Below, in pieces: positions 19,190-29,480 of a stretch of DNA of 64,000 bases. Position numbers and translations under genes: made by a program. Source of the DNA: Buchnera aphidicola (Cinara cf. splendens/pseudotsugae 3390) (GTDB taxonomy: Bacteria; Pseudomonadota; Gammaproteobacteria; Enterobacterales; Enterobacteriaceae); contig NZ_LR217692.1 in the NCBI RefSeq assembly GCF_900698845.1, positions 310,001-374,000 on the forward strand. The letters run 5' to 3'. Below the pieces are notes generated by a model. It was not told the origin of the DNA. It saw only the letters and a program-made list of their open reading frames with translations, and searched no databases. Each line of letters opens with the position of its first letter. Position 1 is the first letter of the stretch.

Positions 19190-20713
19190 ATGTCAAAAAA
19201 AAATCAAGAAAAAAAAATAAAAAAATCATCAAAAAATGAAGTTAATATAAGAACAAAAAAATTATTTCAATTACGTCAATTGGGTTTTGATTTTCCTAAT
19301 AATTTTATTTGCACAAATAATATCAAAAATATTTTAAATGTATATCAAAAAAATACAAAAGATGATTTAAACAAATTATGTTACATAGTTAAAATTGCTG
19401 GAAGAATTATAAAAAAAAGAATTTTAGGAAAAGCTGCATTTTTAGTAATATATGGTAATCATCATACAATTCAGATATATGTAAAAAGTAATTTATTTGC
19501 AGAAAATTACTATAAAAATCATATTCTAGAATTAGATTTAGGAGATATAATCGGAGTAAAAGGAAAACTATTTAAAACTAATACATTAGAACTATCTATT
19601 TATTGTGAAAAAATATATTTATTAACAAAATCTTTGAGACCATTACCAGACAAATACCAAGGATTAAAAAAAAAAGAATTAAAATATAGAAAAAGATACT
19701 TAGATCTTATATCTAATATTCAGACTACAAAAATTTTTGAACAAAGATTTTCTATTATTTCAAATATTCGTAAATTTATGACGCAAGAAAATTTTTTAGA
19801 AGTTGAAACGCCAATGATGCATCCTATTCCTGGAGGAGCTAACGCAAAACCATTTGTTACTTATCATAACTCCTTAAATAAAAAAATGTATTTACGAGTC
19901 TCTCCCGAACTATATTTAAAAAGACTAATTATCGGTGGTTTTAACAAAATTTTTGAAATAAATAGAAATTTTAGAAATGAAGGATTATCAAAACAACATA
20001 GTCCAGAATTTACTATGATGGAAGTTTACTTATCTTACAGTCAATATACTGACATGATGTTTTTTTTGGAAAAATTATGTATTTTTTTAATAAAAAAAAT
20101 TTTTAATTCACATATTTTTACATATGGTAAATACCAGTTAAATTTTGAAAAACCAATTAAAAAAATGACTATGATACAAGCAATATTAAAATTCAATAAA
20201 AAAATTAAAAAATCTGATCTAAAAACACTAGAAAAAGTTAAAAAACTAGCACACAAACTACACTTAAACATAAATACATGTACTTCATTAGGAGAAATAA
20301 TTTATTTAATTTTTGAAAAAAAAACAGAAAAAAAAATAATACAACCAACATTTATTACTGAATATCCCCTAGAAATTTCTCCTTTAGCTAAAACTAACAG
20401 TATAAATAAAAATATCACAGATAGATTTGAATTTTTTATAGCAGGTTATGAAATAGCTAATGGTTTTTCTGAATTAAATGATCCAGAAGAACAAAAAAGA
20501 CGTTTCAAATTACAAAAATCACAAAAAAAAAATGTAGAATTTTTAAAAAATTTTTATTACGACCAAGATTATATTACTGCTTTAGAGCACGGATTACCAC
20601 CTACATCTGGTTTAGGAGTTGGTATTGATAGATTAATCATGATTTTAACTAATCAAAAAAATATCAAAGATGTTATACTATTTCCAATTTTAAAGAATAA
20701 ATTATATCAATAA
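19190..20713 (+). CDS. lysS: Lysine--tRNA ligase
   Basis: LysRS charges tRNA-Lys. Length is 507 aa (505 in E. coli). The N-terminal OB-fold anticodon-binding domain is followed by the class II core: motif 1 around ENFLEVETPMMHPIPGGANAKPF, motif 2 FRNEGLSKQHSPEFTMMEVY, and motif 3 GLGVGIDRLIMI. The N-terminus is Lys-rich, and the gene directly follows prfB, so the two are almost certainly one operon. Demand on this enzyme should be unusually high because proteins in this genome are packed with lysine. The start ATG at 19190 has only a weak AAAGAT upstream. Confidence 0.98.
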   Translation: MSKKNQEKKIKKSSKNEVNIRTKKLFQLRQLGFDFPNNFICTNNIKNILNVYQKNTKDDLNKLCYIVKIAGRIIKKRILGKAAFLVIYGNHHTIQIYVKSNLFAENYYKNHILELDLGDIIGVKGKLFKTNTLELSIYCEKIYLLTKSLRPLPDKYQGLKKKELKYRKRYLDLISNIQTTKIFEQRFSIISNIRKFMTQENFLEVETPMMHPIPGGANAKPFVTYHNSLNKKMYLRVSPELYLKRLIIGGFNKIFEINRNFRNEGLSKQHSPEFTMMEVYLSYSQYTDMMFFLEKLCIFLIKKIFNSHIFTYGKYQLNFEKPIKKMTMIQAILKFNKKIKKSDLKTLEKVKKLAHKLHLNINTCTSLGEIIYLIFEKKTEKKIIQPTFITEYPLEISPLAKTNSINKNITDRFEFFIAGYEIANGFSELNDPEEQKRRFKLQKSQKKNVEFLKNFYYDQDYITALEHGLPPTSGLGVGIDRLIMILTNQKNIKDVILFPILKNKLYQ

Positions 20714-20863
20714 TTAAAATCATTAATTTTGATAAAATTAATCAAATACATAAAATAATTATTTCAATTGAAATAATAAACAATATTTAATATTTTTTAA
20801 ATATAAATATTATTAATACATAAAATTATTAATATTCATTCAAATAATATATGTGGAGAAAAA

Positions 20864-22117
20864 ATGCAAGATACATTAAATATTTCAAATAAAGTACTAA
20901 CAAGAAAAAATCTTATTTATTTAATAAAAAAATACAAAACACCATTATGGGTATACAACGCAGATATTATTGTCAAACAAATCAAAAAATTAAAAAAATT
21001 TGATATCATTCGTTTTGCACAAAAATCTTGTTCTAATATACATATATTAAAAATAATGAAAGATAACAACATAAAAATAGATGCTGTTTCATTAGGAGAA
21101 ATAAAAAGAGCGCTTATTGCAGGATTTAAACCACACAATAATGACATTGTATTTACATCAGATATTTTAGAAAAAAAAGTACTAAAAGAAGTAGTTCGAA
21201 AAAAAATTCCAGTTAATGCTGGATCTATTGATATGTTACATCAGTTAGGAAAAATATCTCCTAAACATCCTGTATGGATTAGAATTAATCCTAAATTTGG
21301 AGGAGGGCATCATATTAAAACAAATACAGGAGGAGATCAAAGTAAACACGGAATCTGGAATTCTATGCAAGCTATACCAATAATTGAAAAATATAATTTA
21401 AATCTTATTGGATTACACATACATATAGGATCAGGAGTGAACCTAAAAAACTTATATCAAGTATGTGAATCTATGAAAAATCATGCCATTAAACTAAATA
21501 AAAAAATACAATTCATATCTGCTGGAGGAGGACTAAGTATACCCTACAAACCAACAGATAAAGAAATCAACATAAATGAATATTTTCAAAAATGGAATAG
21601 TGTAAAAAAACAACTTACTTCTACTTTAAATTGTCCTATTAAACTAGAAATTGAACCAGGTCGATTTTTAGTAGGTCAATCTGGAATATTAATAGCAAAA
21701 GTATATTCCGTAAAAAAAACGCAAAAAAATATTTTTGTACTAATTAATGCAGGATTTAATGATTTAATGAGGCCTGTTTTATACGGTAGTTACCATGAAA
21801 TAACAGTATTACATAAAAATATCAAAGATATCCAAAAAATACCCCTCATTCGAGGTATAATAGCTGGACCATTATGTGAATCTGGAGATATCTTTACAGT
21901 ACAAGAAACAGGAATTATACTACCTAGAAATATTCCTGCAGTATATCCTGGAGATTATATAATTATCCACAATACTGGTGCTTACGGATCATCTATGTCC
22001 TCTAACTATAATAGTCGACCTTTTATCCCAGAAATATTATATGAAAAAAAAGTTTTTAGGTTAATAAGAAGACGTCAAACTATAAAAGAAATGCTATCAT
22101 TAGAATTACCTCTATAA
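20864..22117 (+). CDS. lysA: Diaminopimelate decarboxylase
   Basis: LysA performs the last step of lysine synthesis, meso-diaminopimelate to L-lysine, and so is part of the nutritional service to the host. Length is 417 aa (420 in E. coli). The PLP lysine is in RFAQKSCSN, the phosphate-binding glycine loop is SAGGGLS, EIEPGRFLV is present, the CESGD catalytic Cys motif is in AGPLCESGD, and GAYGSSMSSNYNSRP closes the site. GGAG 7 nt before the ATG is a good RBS. Asd, an earlier enzyme of the same pathway, lies at 28.4-29.5 kb. E. coli lysA is regulated by LysR, which is not seen here. Confidence 0.98.
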   Translation: MQDTLNISNKVLTRKNLIYLIKKYKTPLWVYNADIIVKQIKKLKKFDIIRFAQKSCSNIHILKIMKDNNIKIDAVSLGEIKRALIAGFKPHNNDIVFTSDILEKKVLKEVVRKKIPVNAGSIDMLHQLGKISPKHPVWIRINPKFGGGHHIKTNTGGDQSKHGIWNSMQAIPIIEKYNLNLIGLHIHIGSGVNLKNLYQVCESMKNHAIKLNKKIQFISAGGGLSIPYKPTDKEININEYFQKWNSVKKQLTSTLNCPIKLEIEPGRFLVGQSGILIAKVYSVKKTQKNIFVLINAGFNDLMRPVLYGSYHEITVLHKNIKDIQKIPLIRGIIAGPLCESGDIFTVQETGIILPRNIPAVYPGDYIIIHNTGAYGSSMSSNYNSRPFIPEILYEKKVFRLIRRRQTIKEMLSLELPL

Positions 22118-22249
22118 AAATCACATAATGATATATATCATCCTTTTACAATATATGATATCTTATAAGTCATAATCAATAACTATACATTATAAATAAA
22201 AAACTTATACAATAACATTATCAATACTTATTTTGTGTTTAAATTAATT

Positions 22250-23596
22250 ATGAATAAAAAAATAAAAAAAAAAAAAATATATATTAAAACATGGGGTTGT
22301 CAAATGAATGAGCATGACTCCTCTATAATTGAGAACATACTGATAAAAACAAAAAATTATATTGTTACTAAAAATCCAGAAAAATCAGATATTTTAATTC
22401 TAAATACCTGTTCAATCCGAGAAAAAGCTCAAGAAAAATTATTTCACCAATTAGGTCGTTGGAAAAAATTTAAAAAAAAAAAACCCAATATACGTATAGC
22501 TGTAGGTGGATGTGTAGCTACTCAGGAAGGAAAAAAAATTCACAAACGAGCTAAATTTATTAATATTATTTTCGGACCTCAAACACTACATAAACTACCT
22601 GAATTAATAGATCAATCTTATTATACTAAAAATTTAGTTATTGATGTTACAACGTCATCTTTAAAAAAATTTAAGAATTCAGTTAATACTCAAATTAATC
22701 AAAAATTCACTTCATTCGTTACTATTATGGAAGGATGTAACAAATATTGTTCCTTTTGCATTGTACCTTATTCTAGAGGAAAAGAAATCAGTAGGCCACG
22801 TGAACATATATTATCTGAAATAAAGAAACTTTCTGATTTAGGTGTACGAGAAGTTATTTTGTTAGGGCAAAATGTAAACGCATATAAAATATATAATTCT
22901 ATTAATAAACGAAAATATAATTTTTCAGATTTATTATATGAAATTTCAGAAATTCCAAAAATAAATAGAATAAGATATATAACCAGTCATCCCATGGAAT
23001 TTAGTCATGATATAATACAAGCTTATAAATATATTCCTCAATTAACAAATTTTTTACACTTACCCGTACAAAGTGGATCTAATAAAATATTAAGATTAAT
23101 GAAAAGAGGTTATACTGTAGAAGAATATGAGGATTTAATTAATAAATTAAAATTTATTCGACCAAATATAAGCATTAGTTCTGATTTTATTATAGGTTTT
23201 CCGGGAGAAACGCATCGAGATTTTAAAAAAACATTACAATTTGTTTCAAAAATCAATTTTGATACAAGTTATAGTTTTATTTATTCTCCCAGACCAGGTA
23301 CTAGAGCTGCAAAATTAACTGATAATACTACTATTGAAGAAAAAAAAAATCGATTATATTTATTACAAAAAAAAATAATTCAACAATCATTTCAATGGAG
23401 AAGAAGAATGTTAGGTACTATCCAATCAGTACTAGTAGAAGGCTCTGTTAAAAATAATCCGAAAGAATTGTACGGAAGAACAGAAAACAATAGGATTATT
23501 TATTTTACTGGAAAATCAGAACTAATTGGAAAATTTGTACAATTAAAAGTCATAAATATTAATTATAATACATATTTAAAGGGAACAATCATTTGA
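22250..23596 (+). CDS. miaB: tRNA ms2i6A37 methylthiotransferase MiaB
   Basis: MiaB is a radical-SAM enzyme that adds the 2-methylthio group to i6A37 of tRNAs reading UNN codons. From ATG 22250 it has 448 aa (474 in E. coli). The N-terminal UPF0004 domain has its three cluster Cys (KTWGCQMN, LNTCSIREKAQEK, VGGCVATQEG), the radical-SAM CxxxCxxC is CNKYCSFCIVPYSRG, and a TRAM domain follows. The E. coli C-terminal tail of about 25 residues is missing. The frame is open to a GTG at 22235, but homology favours the ATG. It ends with TGA, rare among the genes here. ybeY follows, with the E. coli ybeZ lost. Confidence 0.96.
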   Translation: MNKKIKKKKIYIKTWGCQMNEHDSSIIENILIKTKNYIVTKNPEKSDILILNTCSIREKAQEKLFHQLGRWKKFKKKKPNIRIAVGGCVATQEGKKIHKRAKFINIIFGPQTLHKLPELIDQSYYTKNLVIDVTTSSLKKFKNSVNTQINQKFTSFVTIMEGCNKYCSFCIVPYSRGKEISRPREHILSEIKKLSDLGVREVILLGQNVNAYKIYNSINKRKYNFSDLLYEISEIPKINRIRYITSHPMEFSHDIIQAYKYIPQLTNFLHLPVQSGSNKILRLMKRGYTVEEYEDLINKLKFIRPNISISSDFIIGFPGETHRDFKKTLQFVSKINFDTSYSFIYSPRPGTRAAKLTDNTTIEEKKNRLYLLQKKIIQQSFQWRRRMLGTIQSVLVEGSVKNNPKELYGRTENNRIIYFTGKSELIGKFVQLKVININYNTYLKGTII

Positions 23597-23651
23597 AAAA
23601 AAAAATAAAATATATTTTTAATGTTTACAATAATTATATTGGTAAAATACT

Positions 23652-24106
23652 ATGAACATATATCTACAGATTGCATGTAAAAAAAAATTTTTTTTCCCAA
23701 AAAAAAATTTTTTTTATCATGTTTAAAAAAAATTTTTAAAAAAAAAAAAGTAGAAATTACTATTAGATTAGTAGATCTTATAGAAATCCAGTTACTCAAT
23801 AAAAAATATCGAAATAAAAATATACCCACAAATGTATTATCATTTCCAGCTACTAGTAATATATATATAAAACATAAATTTCGAAATTATATAGGAGATA
23901 TAATACTCTGCGCTCATTACATCAACAAAGAATCTTTATTATTACGGAAAAATATATTAGAACATTGGGCACATATGATAATTCATTCTACATTACATCT
24001 ATTACATTATACTCATAATACTGCTCAATCTGCAAAAAAAATGCAAACAGTAGAAAATATAATCATGAAAAAATTAGGTTTTCTTAATCCATATAACTTA
24101 TACTAA
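23652..24106 (+). CDS. ybeY: Endoribonuclease/rRNA maturation factor YbeY, split by a homopolymer frameshift
   Basis: YbeY is a metal-dependent RNase in 16S rRNA 3'-end maturation and ribosome quality control. The N-terminus MNIYLQIACKKKFFFPK is in one frame; from about 23696 to 24106 the next frame carries VEITIRLVD, NVLSFPA, GDIILCAHY and the metal motif HMIIHSTLHLLHYTH, which keeps every His of the H3xH5xH signature. The junction lies in two copies of A9T8 separated by CCC (23679-23715). One added base there gives an uninterrupted protein of 151 aa (155 in E. coli). The intact catalytic part argues against old decay. It lies 55 bp after miaB. Confidence 0.85.
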
Positions 24107-24403
24107 TAATTTAAAATAAATAATAAAATCAAAAAAAATCATTTTATATATAAACAAGAGATCACAAAGTTTATAAAATTAATTGTATTATAAATAAAAT
24201 TTATTTAAATTATAAGCTGATATATAATATCTGTAATTATTAATTACAATATAAAAATAAATTTCATAAAAAATAAATTTTTAATTTAATAAAAATCTTC
24301 TAAATAGTTATTTATATAAATGTAGAAGATATAAATATTTTTAAAATTTTATAATAAAAATTGTTTCAATAAATTAATATAAACTTTTGTCTATAGGAAA
24401 GTT
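24107..24403. other. Non-coding gap between ybeY and leuS
   Basis: About 297 bp of A/T-rich sequence. In E. coli ybeX (corC) and lnt follow ybeY, and leuS lies a little further on the other side of a deletion; no trace of them can be read here. Confidence 0.45.
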
Positions 24404-26974
24404 ATGGAAGAAAATCAATATGTTCCGAAAGAAATAGAATTAATAGTACAAAAATATTGGATAAAAAATAAAACATTTTCTGTAAAAGAGGATGAGAAAA
24501 AAGAAAAATTCTATTGTTTACCTATGATGCCCTATCCATCCGGAAAATTACACATGGGTCATGTTCGTAATTATACAATTAGTGATGTGATAGCACGTTA
24601 TCAAAGAATGCTTGGAAAAAATGTATTGCAGCCAATTGGATGGGATGCATTTGGTCTTCCAGCAGAAGAAACAGCTATAAAAAATAAAATTTCACCTCTA
24701 AAGTGGACTCGTCAAAATATATCTGTTATGAAGCAACAATTACAATCCTTAGGATTCAGTTATGATTGGAATAGAGAATTAACTACTTGCAAACCAGAAT
24801 ACTATCGATGGGAACAGTCATTTTTTATAAAATTATTTCATAAAAATCTTGTATATAAAAAAAAAACCATAGTAAATTGGTGTCCTATTGACAAAACAGT
24901 TCTTGCTAATGAACAATCTCAAAATGGTAAGTGTTGGAGATGCGGATCTACCGTTATATTAAAAAAAATATCACAATGGTTCATAAAAATTACTGCATAT
25001 GCTAATGAATTATTAAAAGATTTAAAATTATTACGAAAATGGCCCAAAGAAGTTATTTCTATGCAAAAAAATTGGATTGGAAAATCCAAAGGTATACAAA
25101 TAAAATGTAAAATAAATCATTTAGATTATTTTTTAAAAATATATACAACACGACCAGAAACTATAATGGGTGTAACATTTTTTGCAATATCTATATACCA
25201 TCCAATAATTTCTAATATTCTTAAAAAAAACGCTAAAATTAAACAATCATTAAAAAATAATTCTAAAATATATAATGAATATCAAAAAAATGACAATCTA
25301 ATAGGTATTAATACAAATTTACTAGTATTACACCCTATTACTAAAGAAAAATTACCTTTATGGATAACAAATTATGTCAAACATGATTATGCTACTGGTG
25401 CCATTATGGCTGTACCCGGTAATAGTAAAATAGACTATTCTTTTGCAAAATTATATAATATTCCTATTAAATTAATATTTTCAAAAAGCATTAGTCCCTA
25501 TAAACAAGAAAATAAAATTTTAATAAATTCCTATCCATTTAATAATTTAACCGTAAAAAAAGCTCGAAAAACTTTTTCAAATATTTTAATTGATAAAAAA
25601 ATAGCAAAAAAGTGTATTTATTACAAAATAAAAGATTGGTGTATTTCTCGACAAAGATACTGGGGTACTCCTATTCCTATGTATACAAACAAAAAAAATC
25701 AAATATTACCGATTCCAGAAAAAAAATTACCAGTAGATTTACCTGACTATATACATAGTAAAAAATATACTAAATCATTAAAAGCATATACTAGTTGGTT
25801 AACTACTAAAATATATGGAGAGAATGTAATTAGAGAAAGCGATACATTTGATACTTTTATGGAATCTTCTTGGTATTATGCAAGATACACAAACCCTCAT
25901 TTTAATAAAGACATTTTAGATATTAAATCAGCAAAATACTGGTTACCTGTAGATCGATACATAGGAGGAATTGAACATGCAGTTATGCATTTAATATACT
26001 TTCGATTTTATCATAAACTATTACGTGATTTTGGATATGTTAATTCTCAAGAACCCGTAAAACAATTGATCTGCCAAGGAATGGTTATAGCTGAATCTTT
26101 TTATGTGCGCAATAGTGATGAAAGTAAAAAATGGTTATCACCAAATCGTTTAAATATTGTTCGTAATAAAAAAGGAGATATTATCAATGTTTCTCAAAAA
26201 AATGTATCAGGTAATATTGTTTATGCTGGAAAAATAAAGATGTCAAAATCAAAAAACAATGGAATAGAGCCTGACCATATTGTTAATCAATATGGAGCCG
26301 ATACATTACGATTATTTTTAATGTTTGCAGCTCCAATAAATAAATCTCTAGAATGGAACTCCTCCAGTATTATAGGTATGCATAGATTCTTAAAGAGAAT
26401 ATGGAATTTTGTTCATTCTATAAAAATAAACAATTATAAAAATACAAAAAAAATTAAACCTTGCCAAAAAAATAAAATATATGAACAATTAAATAATACT
26501 ATTACTACAGTAACTCGCGATATGCACAAAAAAAACTCATATAACACTGCTATTGCACATATAATGAAATTTTTTAACTTTATAATAAAATTGTATAATA
26601 AAAAAGAAGTCAATTCGCAAAACTTACTTAAACCTATAAAAATTATAATAAAAATGTTATATCCCTTTACACCACATATTTGTTTCATATTATGGAATAA
26701 AATCAACAAAAAGAAAAATTGTATTGATGTAGAAAAATGGCCTACACCAAAATCATATTTAATACTTAACCAAAAATCAAAAATAATAGTTCAAATAAAC
26801 GGAAAAAAAAGAAATATTATTCAAGTAAATAATAATATCTTAAAAAAAGAAGTTATTCAATCGATCACTAACAACGATAAAAATAAAAAATATTTTTATA
26901 ATAAAAAAATTCATAAAATAATTTATATACCGCTAAAAATTATTAATTTTGTATTGTTGGAGAAAAAAAAATAA
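24404..26974 (+). CDS. leuS: Leucine--tRNA ligase (editing pocket altered)
   Basis: LeuRS charges tRNA-Leu. Length is 856 aa (860 in E. coli). The class I HIGH motif reads HMGH in MPYPSGKLHMGHVRNY, and the loop KMSKSKNNGIEPD is intact. The zinc-type CPIDKTVLANEQ...CWRCGS region, the CP1 editing domain with TTRPET, and the DTFDTFMESSWYYARYT core are present. In the editing pocket the usual GHDxRD segment reads GNSKID after AVP, so post-transfer proofreading may be weakened. AGGAAAG precedes the ATG. holA starts just after the stop, so the two are probably co-transcribed; lptE, between them in E. coli, is absent. Confidence 0.97.
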   Translation: MEENQYVPKEIELIVQKYWIKNKTFSVKEDEKKEKFYCLPMMPYPSGKLHMGHVRNYTISDVIARYQRMLGKNVLQPIGWDAFGLPAEETAIKNKISPLKWTRQNISVMKQQLQSLGFSYDWNRELTTCKPEYYRWEQSFFIKLFHKNLVYKKKTIVNWCPIDKTVLANEQSQNGKCWRCGSTVILKKISQWFIKITAYANELLKDLKLLRKWPKEVISMQKNWIGKSKGIQIKCKINHLDYFLKIYTTRPETIMGVTFFAISIYHPIISNILKKNAKIKQSLKNNSKIYNEYQKNDNLIGINTNLLVLHPITKEKLPLWITNYVKHDYATGAIMAVPGNSKIDYSFAKLYNIPIKLIFSKSISPYKQENKILINSYPFNNLTVKKARKTFSNILIDKKIAKKCIYYKIKDWCISRQRYWGTPIPMYTNKKNQILPIPEKKLPVDLPDYIHSKKYTKSLKAYTSWLTTKIYGENVIRESDTFDTFMESSWYYARYTNPHFNKDILDIKSAKYWLPVDRYIGGIEHAVMHLIYFRFYHKLLRDFGYVNSQEPVKQLICQGMVIAESFYVRNSDESKKWLSPNRLNIVRNKKGDIINVSQKNVSGNIVYAGKIKMSKSKNNGIEPDHIVNQYGADTLRLFLMFAAPINKSLEWNSSSIIGMHRFLKRIWNFVHSIKINNYKNTKKIKPCQKNKIYEQLNNTITTVTRDMHKKNSYNTAIAHIMKFFNFIIKLYNKKEVNSQNLLKPIKIIIKMLYPFTPHICFILWNKINKKKNCIDVEKWPTPKSYLILNQKSKIIVQINGKKRNIIQVNNNILKKEVIQSITNNDKNKKYFYNKKIHKIIYIPLKIINFVLLEKKK

Positions 26975-26978
26975 AACC

Positions 26979-27974
26979 GTGCTTACAAATACTCTGAATT
27001 TAAAAAAAAATATTAGCAAGAAAAAAACACAAACATATATTGTTTTAGAATCTAAATATATTTTTATTAAAGAAACTCAAGAAATTATATATAAATATAT
27101 CAGTAAAAAAAAATCTTGCAAAAAAACTAACATAATGATCAAAAATTATACTGATTGGGAATATATTTGTAATCAAATAAAACAACAAGATTTATTTTCT
27201 ACTACACATATTTTCAATATAACTATTTATGATTCCAATATATCTACATTTTTAAAAATTAATATGAACAAACTAGAAAATTTATCTAATATTAAAGTTA
27301 TTAAAATTTTTTATTTTCCTAAATTAAAATATAATTTTTTATGTAATAATTTTTTTCATAATTGTATAAAAAGTTCTATAGTATTAGTCAATAATTCCTT
27401 TTCATATACTAATAATATAAATTATTGGATAAACAAAAAAATCAAGAAAAATAACGTTAAAATCAGCTTATCTGCAAAAAGATTTTTATCAAAAAAATTC
27501 TATGTTAATATTAATTTTTACGCAAACTTACTAGAAAACATAATTTTGCTCTATCCACATACCAAAATAACGTATAAAAAATTATATATATATTATAAAA
27601 CAACAAAAAAACTTGAATACTATGATTGGATAAAATCCATTATAAACTTCCAACAAAATAAAGCAATTAAGAAGTTGTATGCGTTAAAAAAACAAAAATA
27701 CGATGTTACTATTTTAATTGATTCTTTTAAAACATTAATATATATAATTTTATATTATAAAAATAAAATTTTTATAAAAAAAAATTATATTAATTTTACA
27801 TTATATAAAAAAAAAATAATGAAATTATCAATATGTTCTATAATTAAAAAAACTACACTTGAAAAAATACTACTAGTTTTAAAATTACTAAAAAAAATAG
27901 AACTATGTTCACAAAATAATCATAAAAAAATAGTATGGATGAATTTAAAAACATTATCTATACTTTTAATTTAA
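26979..27974 (+). CDS. holA: DNA polymerase III delta subunit HolA
   Basis: Delta opens the sliding clamp within the clamp-loader complex, with DnaX (59.8 kb) as partner. The protein is divergent; the call rests on position after leuS (E. coli leuS-lptE-holA), length (331 aa, 343 in E. coli) and matches such as TYIVLESKYIFIKETQE (YLLLGNDPLLLQESQD), NYTDWEYICNQIKQQDLFS and YYDWIKSI. The start is taken as GTG at 26979, which puts the homologous segment at the right distance from the N-terminus; the frame is open to a TTG at 26949 inside leuS. GGAG lies 16 nt before the GTG, which is long. Like E. coli delta, it lacks a Walker A motif. Confidence 0.85.
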   Translation: MLTNTLNLKKNISKKKTQTYIVLESKYIFIKETQEIIYKYISKKKSCKKTNIMIKNYTDWEYICNQIKQQDLFSTTHIFNITIYDSNISTFLKINMNKLENLSNIKVIKIFYFPKLKYNFLCNNFFHNCIKSSIVLVNNSFSYTNNINYWINKKIKKNNVKISLSAKRFLSKKFYVNINFYANLLENIILLYPHTKITYKKLYIYYKTTKKLEYYDWIKSIINFQQNKAIKKLYALKKQKYDVTILIDSFKTLIYIILYYKNKIFIKKNYINFTLYKKKIMKLSICSIIKKTTLEKILLVLKLLKKIELCSQNNHKKIVWMNLKTLSILLI

Positions 27975-28101
27975 AGTTATATATTAATAAATATTATAAG
28001 TTAATACATAAAACTATCGAATTTATATACAAAAAATAACCATAAGAAATTTTTATTAAAATATATTCTTTTAAAAAAATTAATATTAAGAGATACAGAT
28101 C

Positions 28102-28329
28102 ATGCCAATCATAGTAAATTTATTAAAATTACGATGTCCAGATGTAATCATGATGTTGAGAAAAAAAACCAGAAAGTTAGAAAAAGGACAGAAAATTCTA
28201 GTCCTAACCGATGATAAATTTAGTAATACAGACATTATTTTATTCTGTAGATTTATGAAACACAAATTATTATCGAGTTCACTTAATAAAATTCCATATA
28301 CATATTTAATTAAAGTTCATACCAGGTAA
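28102..28329 (+). CDS. tusA: Sulfur carrier protein TusA
   Basis: TusA accepts persulfide sulfur from IscS and passes it through TusBCD and TusE to MnmA for 2-thiolation of tRNA wobble uridines. The 75-aa protein aligns with E. coli TusA (81 aa): LRCPDVIMMLRKK carries the active Cys in the C-P context, then LVLTDDKFSNTDIILFCRFMKH and YLIKV. It fits with tusE at 43.2 kb. It is convergent with asd, with only 35 bp between the stops. The start ATG follows AAGAGATACAGATC. Confidence 0.93.
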   Translation: MPIIVNLLKLRCPDVIMMLRKKTRKLEKGQKILVLTDDKFSNTDIILFCRFMKHKLLSSSLNKIPYTYLIKVHTR

Positions 28330-28364
28330 ATATAATGTATAAATATATCAAATATAAAATTATT

Positions 28365-29480
28365 TTATAATGAGTTTATTAAAATATTTAACATACGACG
28401 CAAAGGTTCAGCGGCACCCCATAATAATTGATCTCCAACGGAGAAAGCGGAAAAATATTTTTTTCCGATATTTAATTTTTTAATGCGTCCGACAGGAATA
28501 TCCAAGGTACCGGACACTCGCAAAGGATTTAGTTGAGCAGTAACAGAATTAAAATTATTATCAATAACTTTTACCCATGGATTATGAGATGAAATTAATG
28601 ATTCAAATTCTCGAATTGAAATATCGCGATTTAATTTAATTGTAAACGATTGACTATGGCAACGTAAGACAGGTATGCGTACGCATGTACCATCAATTAA
28701 AATATTTTTTTTAGAATTTAATATTTTATTAGTTTCCGCTGATCCTTTCCATTCTTCTTTAGTTTGTCCATTTTTCATAGATACATCAATCCATGGAATT
28801 AAATTACCTAATATCGGAATTTTTGAATTATGCACAGAATTATACATGTTATTTAATGAACCAGTAAATATTTTTTCTACATCTAAAATTGATTTCGATA
28901 AAGGAAGGTGTGGAGAAATATTTTGATATACATGTTCTATTTGCTTAATTAAATTTAACATACCTTGTGAGCCACTGCCAGATACTGATTGATATGTAGA
29001 TACAGAAATCCAATCAACAAGATGATTTTTAAATAAACCACCTAAAGCCATTAACATCAAACTAACAGTGCAGTTTCCACCTACAAATGTTTTAACTCCT
29101 TGTTCTATCCCTAATTGAATTGACTTTAAATTAACTGGATCTAAAACAATGATAGAATCATCATGCATTCTTAAATACGAAGATGCATCAATCCAATAAC
29201 CTTTCCAACCATTTTTTTTTAATTTTGTATAAACTTGAGTCGTATATCTTTCCCCTTGACATGATACAATAATATCTAAAGTTATTAAATATTCAATGTT
29301 ATATGCATCTTCTAAACGTGTAGCAATACTGTTAGTAACATGTGGGGGAGTTCCGCATAATTGTGATGTAGTAAAAAATACTGATCTAAAACCAATAAAG
29401 TCATTATTTTTTTGTAAACTATCTAACAAAACCGAACCAACCATTCCTCTCCAACCAATAAAACCAACTAATTTTTTCAT
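28365..29480 (-). CDS. asd: Aspartate-semialdehyde dehydrogenase
   Basis: Asd reduces aspartyl phosphate to aspartate semialdehyde, the branch point to lysine/diaminopimelate, threonine and methionine. From ATG 29480 (GAGAA upstream) it has 371 aa (367 in E. coli). The NADP-binding GFIGWRGMVGSVL is N-terminal, the catalytic Cys is in GGNCTVSLMLMALGG, and the catalytic His is in LRCHSQSFTIKL; EEWKGSAETNKIL and DQLLWGAAEPLRRML are conserved. Together with lysA this shows that the essential amino acid supply from aspartate is kept. A long empty region lies upstream. Confidence 0.98.
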   Translation of the reverse strand: MKKLVGFIGWRGMVGSVLLDSLQKNNDFIGFRSVFFTTSQLCGTPPHVTNSIATRLEDAYNIEYLITLDIIVSCQGERYTTQVYTKLKKNGWKGYWIDASSYLRMHDDSIIVLDPVNLKSIQLGIEQGVKTFVGGNCTVSLMLMALGGLFKNHLVDWISVSTYQSVSGSGSQGMLNLIKQIEHVYQNISPHLPLSKSILDVEKIFTGSLNNMYNSVHNSKIPILGNLIPWIDVSMKNGQTKEEWKGSAETNKILNSKKNILIDGTCVRIPVLRCHSQSFTIKLNRDISIREFESLISSHNPWVKVIDNNFNSVTAQLNPLRVSGTLDIPVGRIKKLNIGKKYFSAFSVGDQLLWGAAEPLRRMLNILINSL

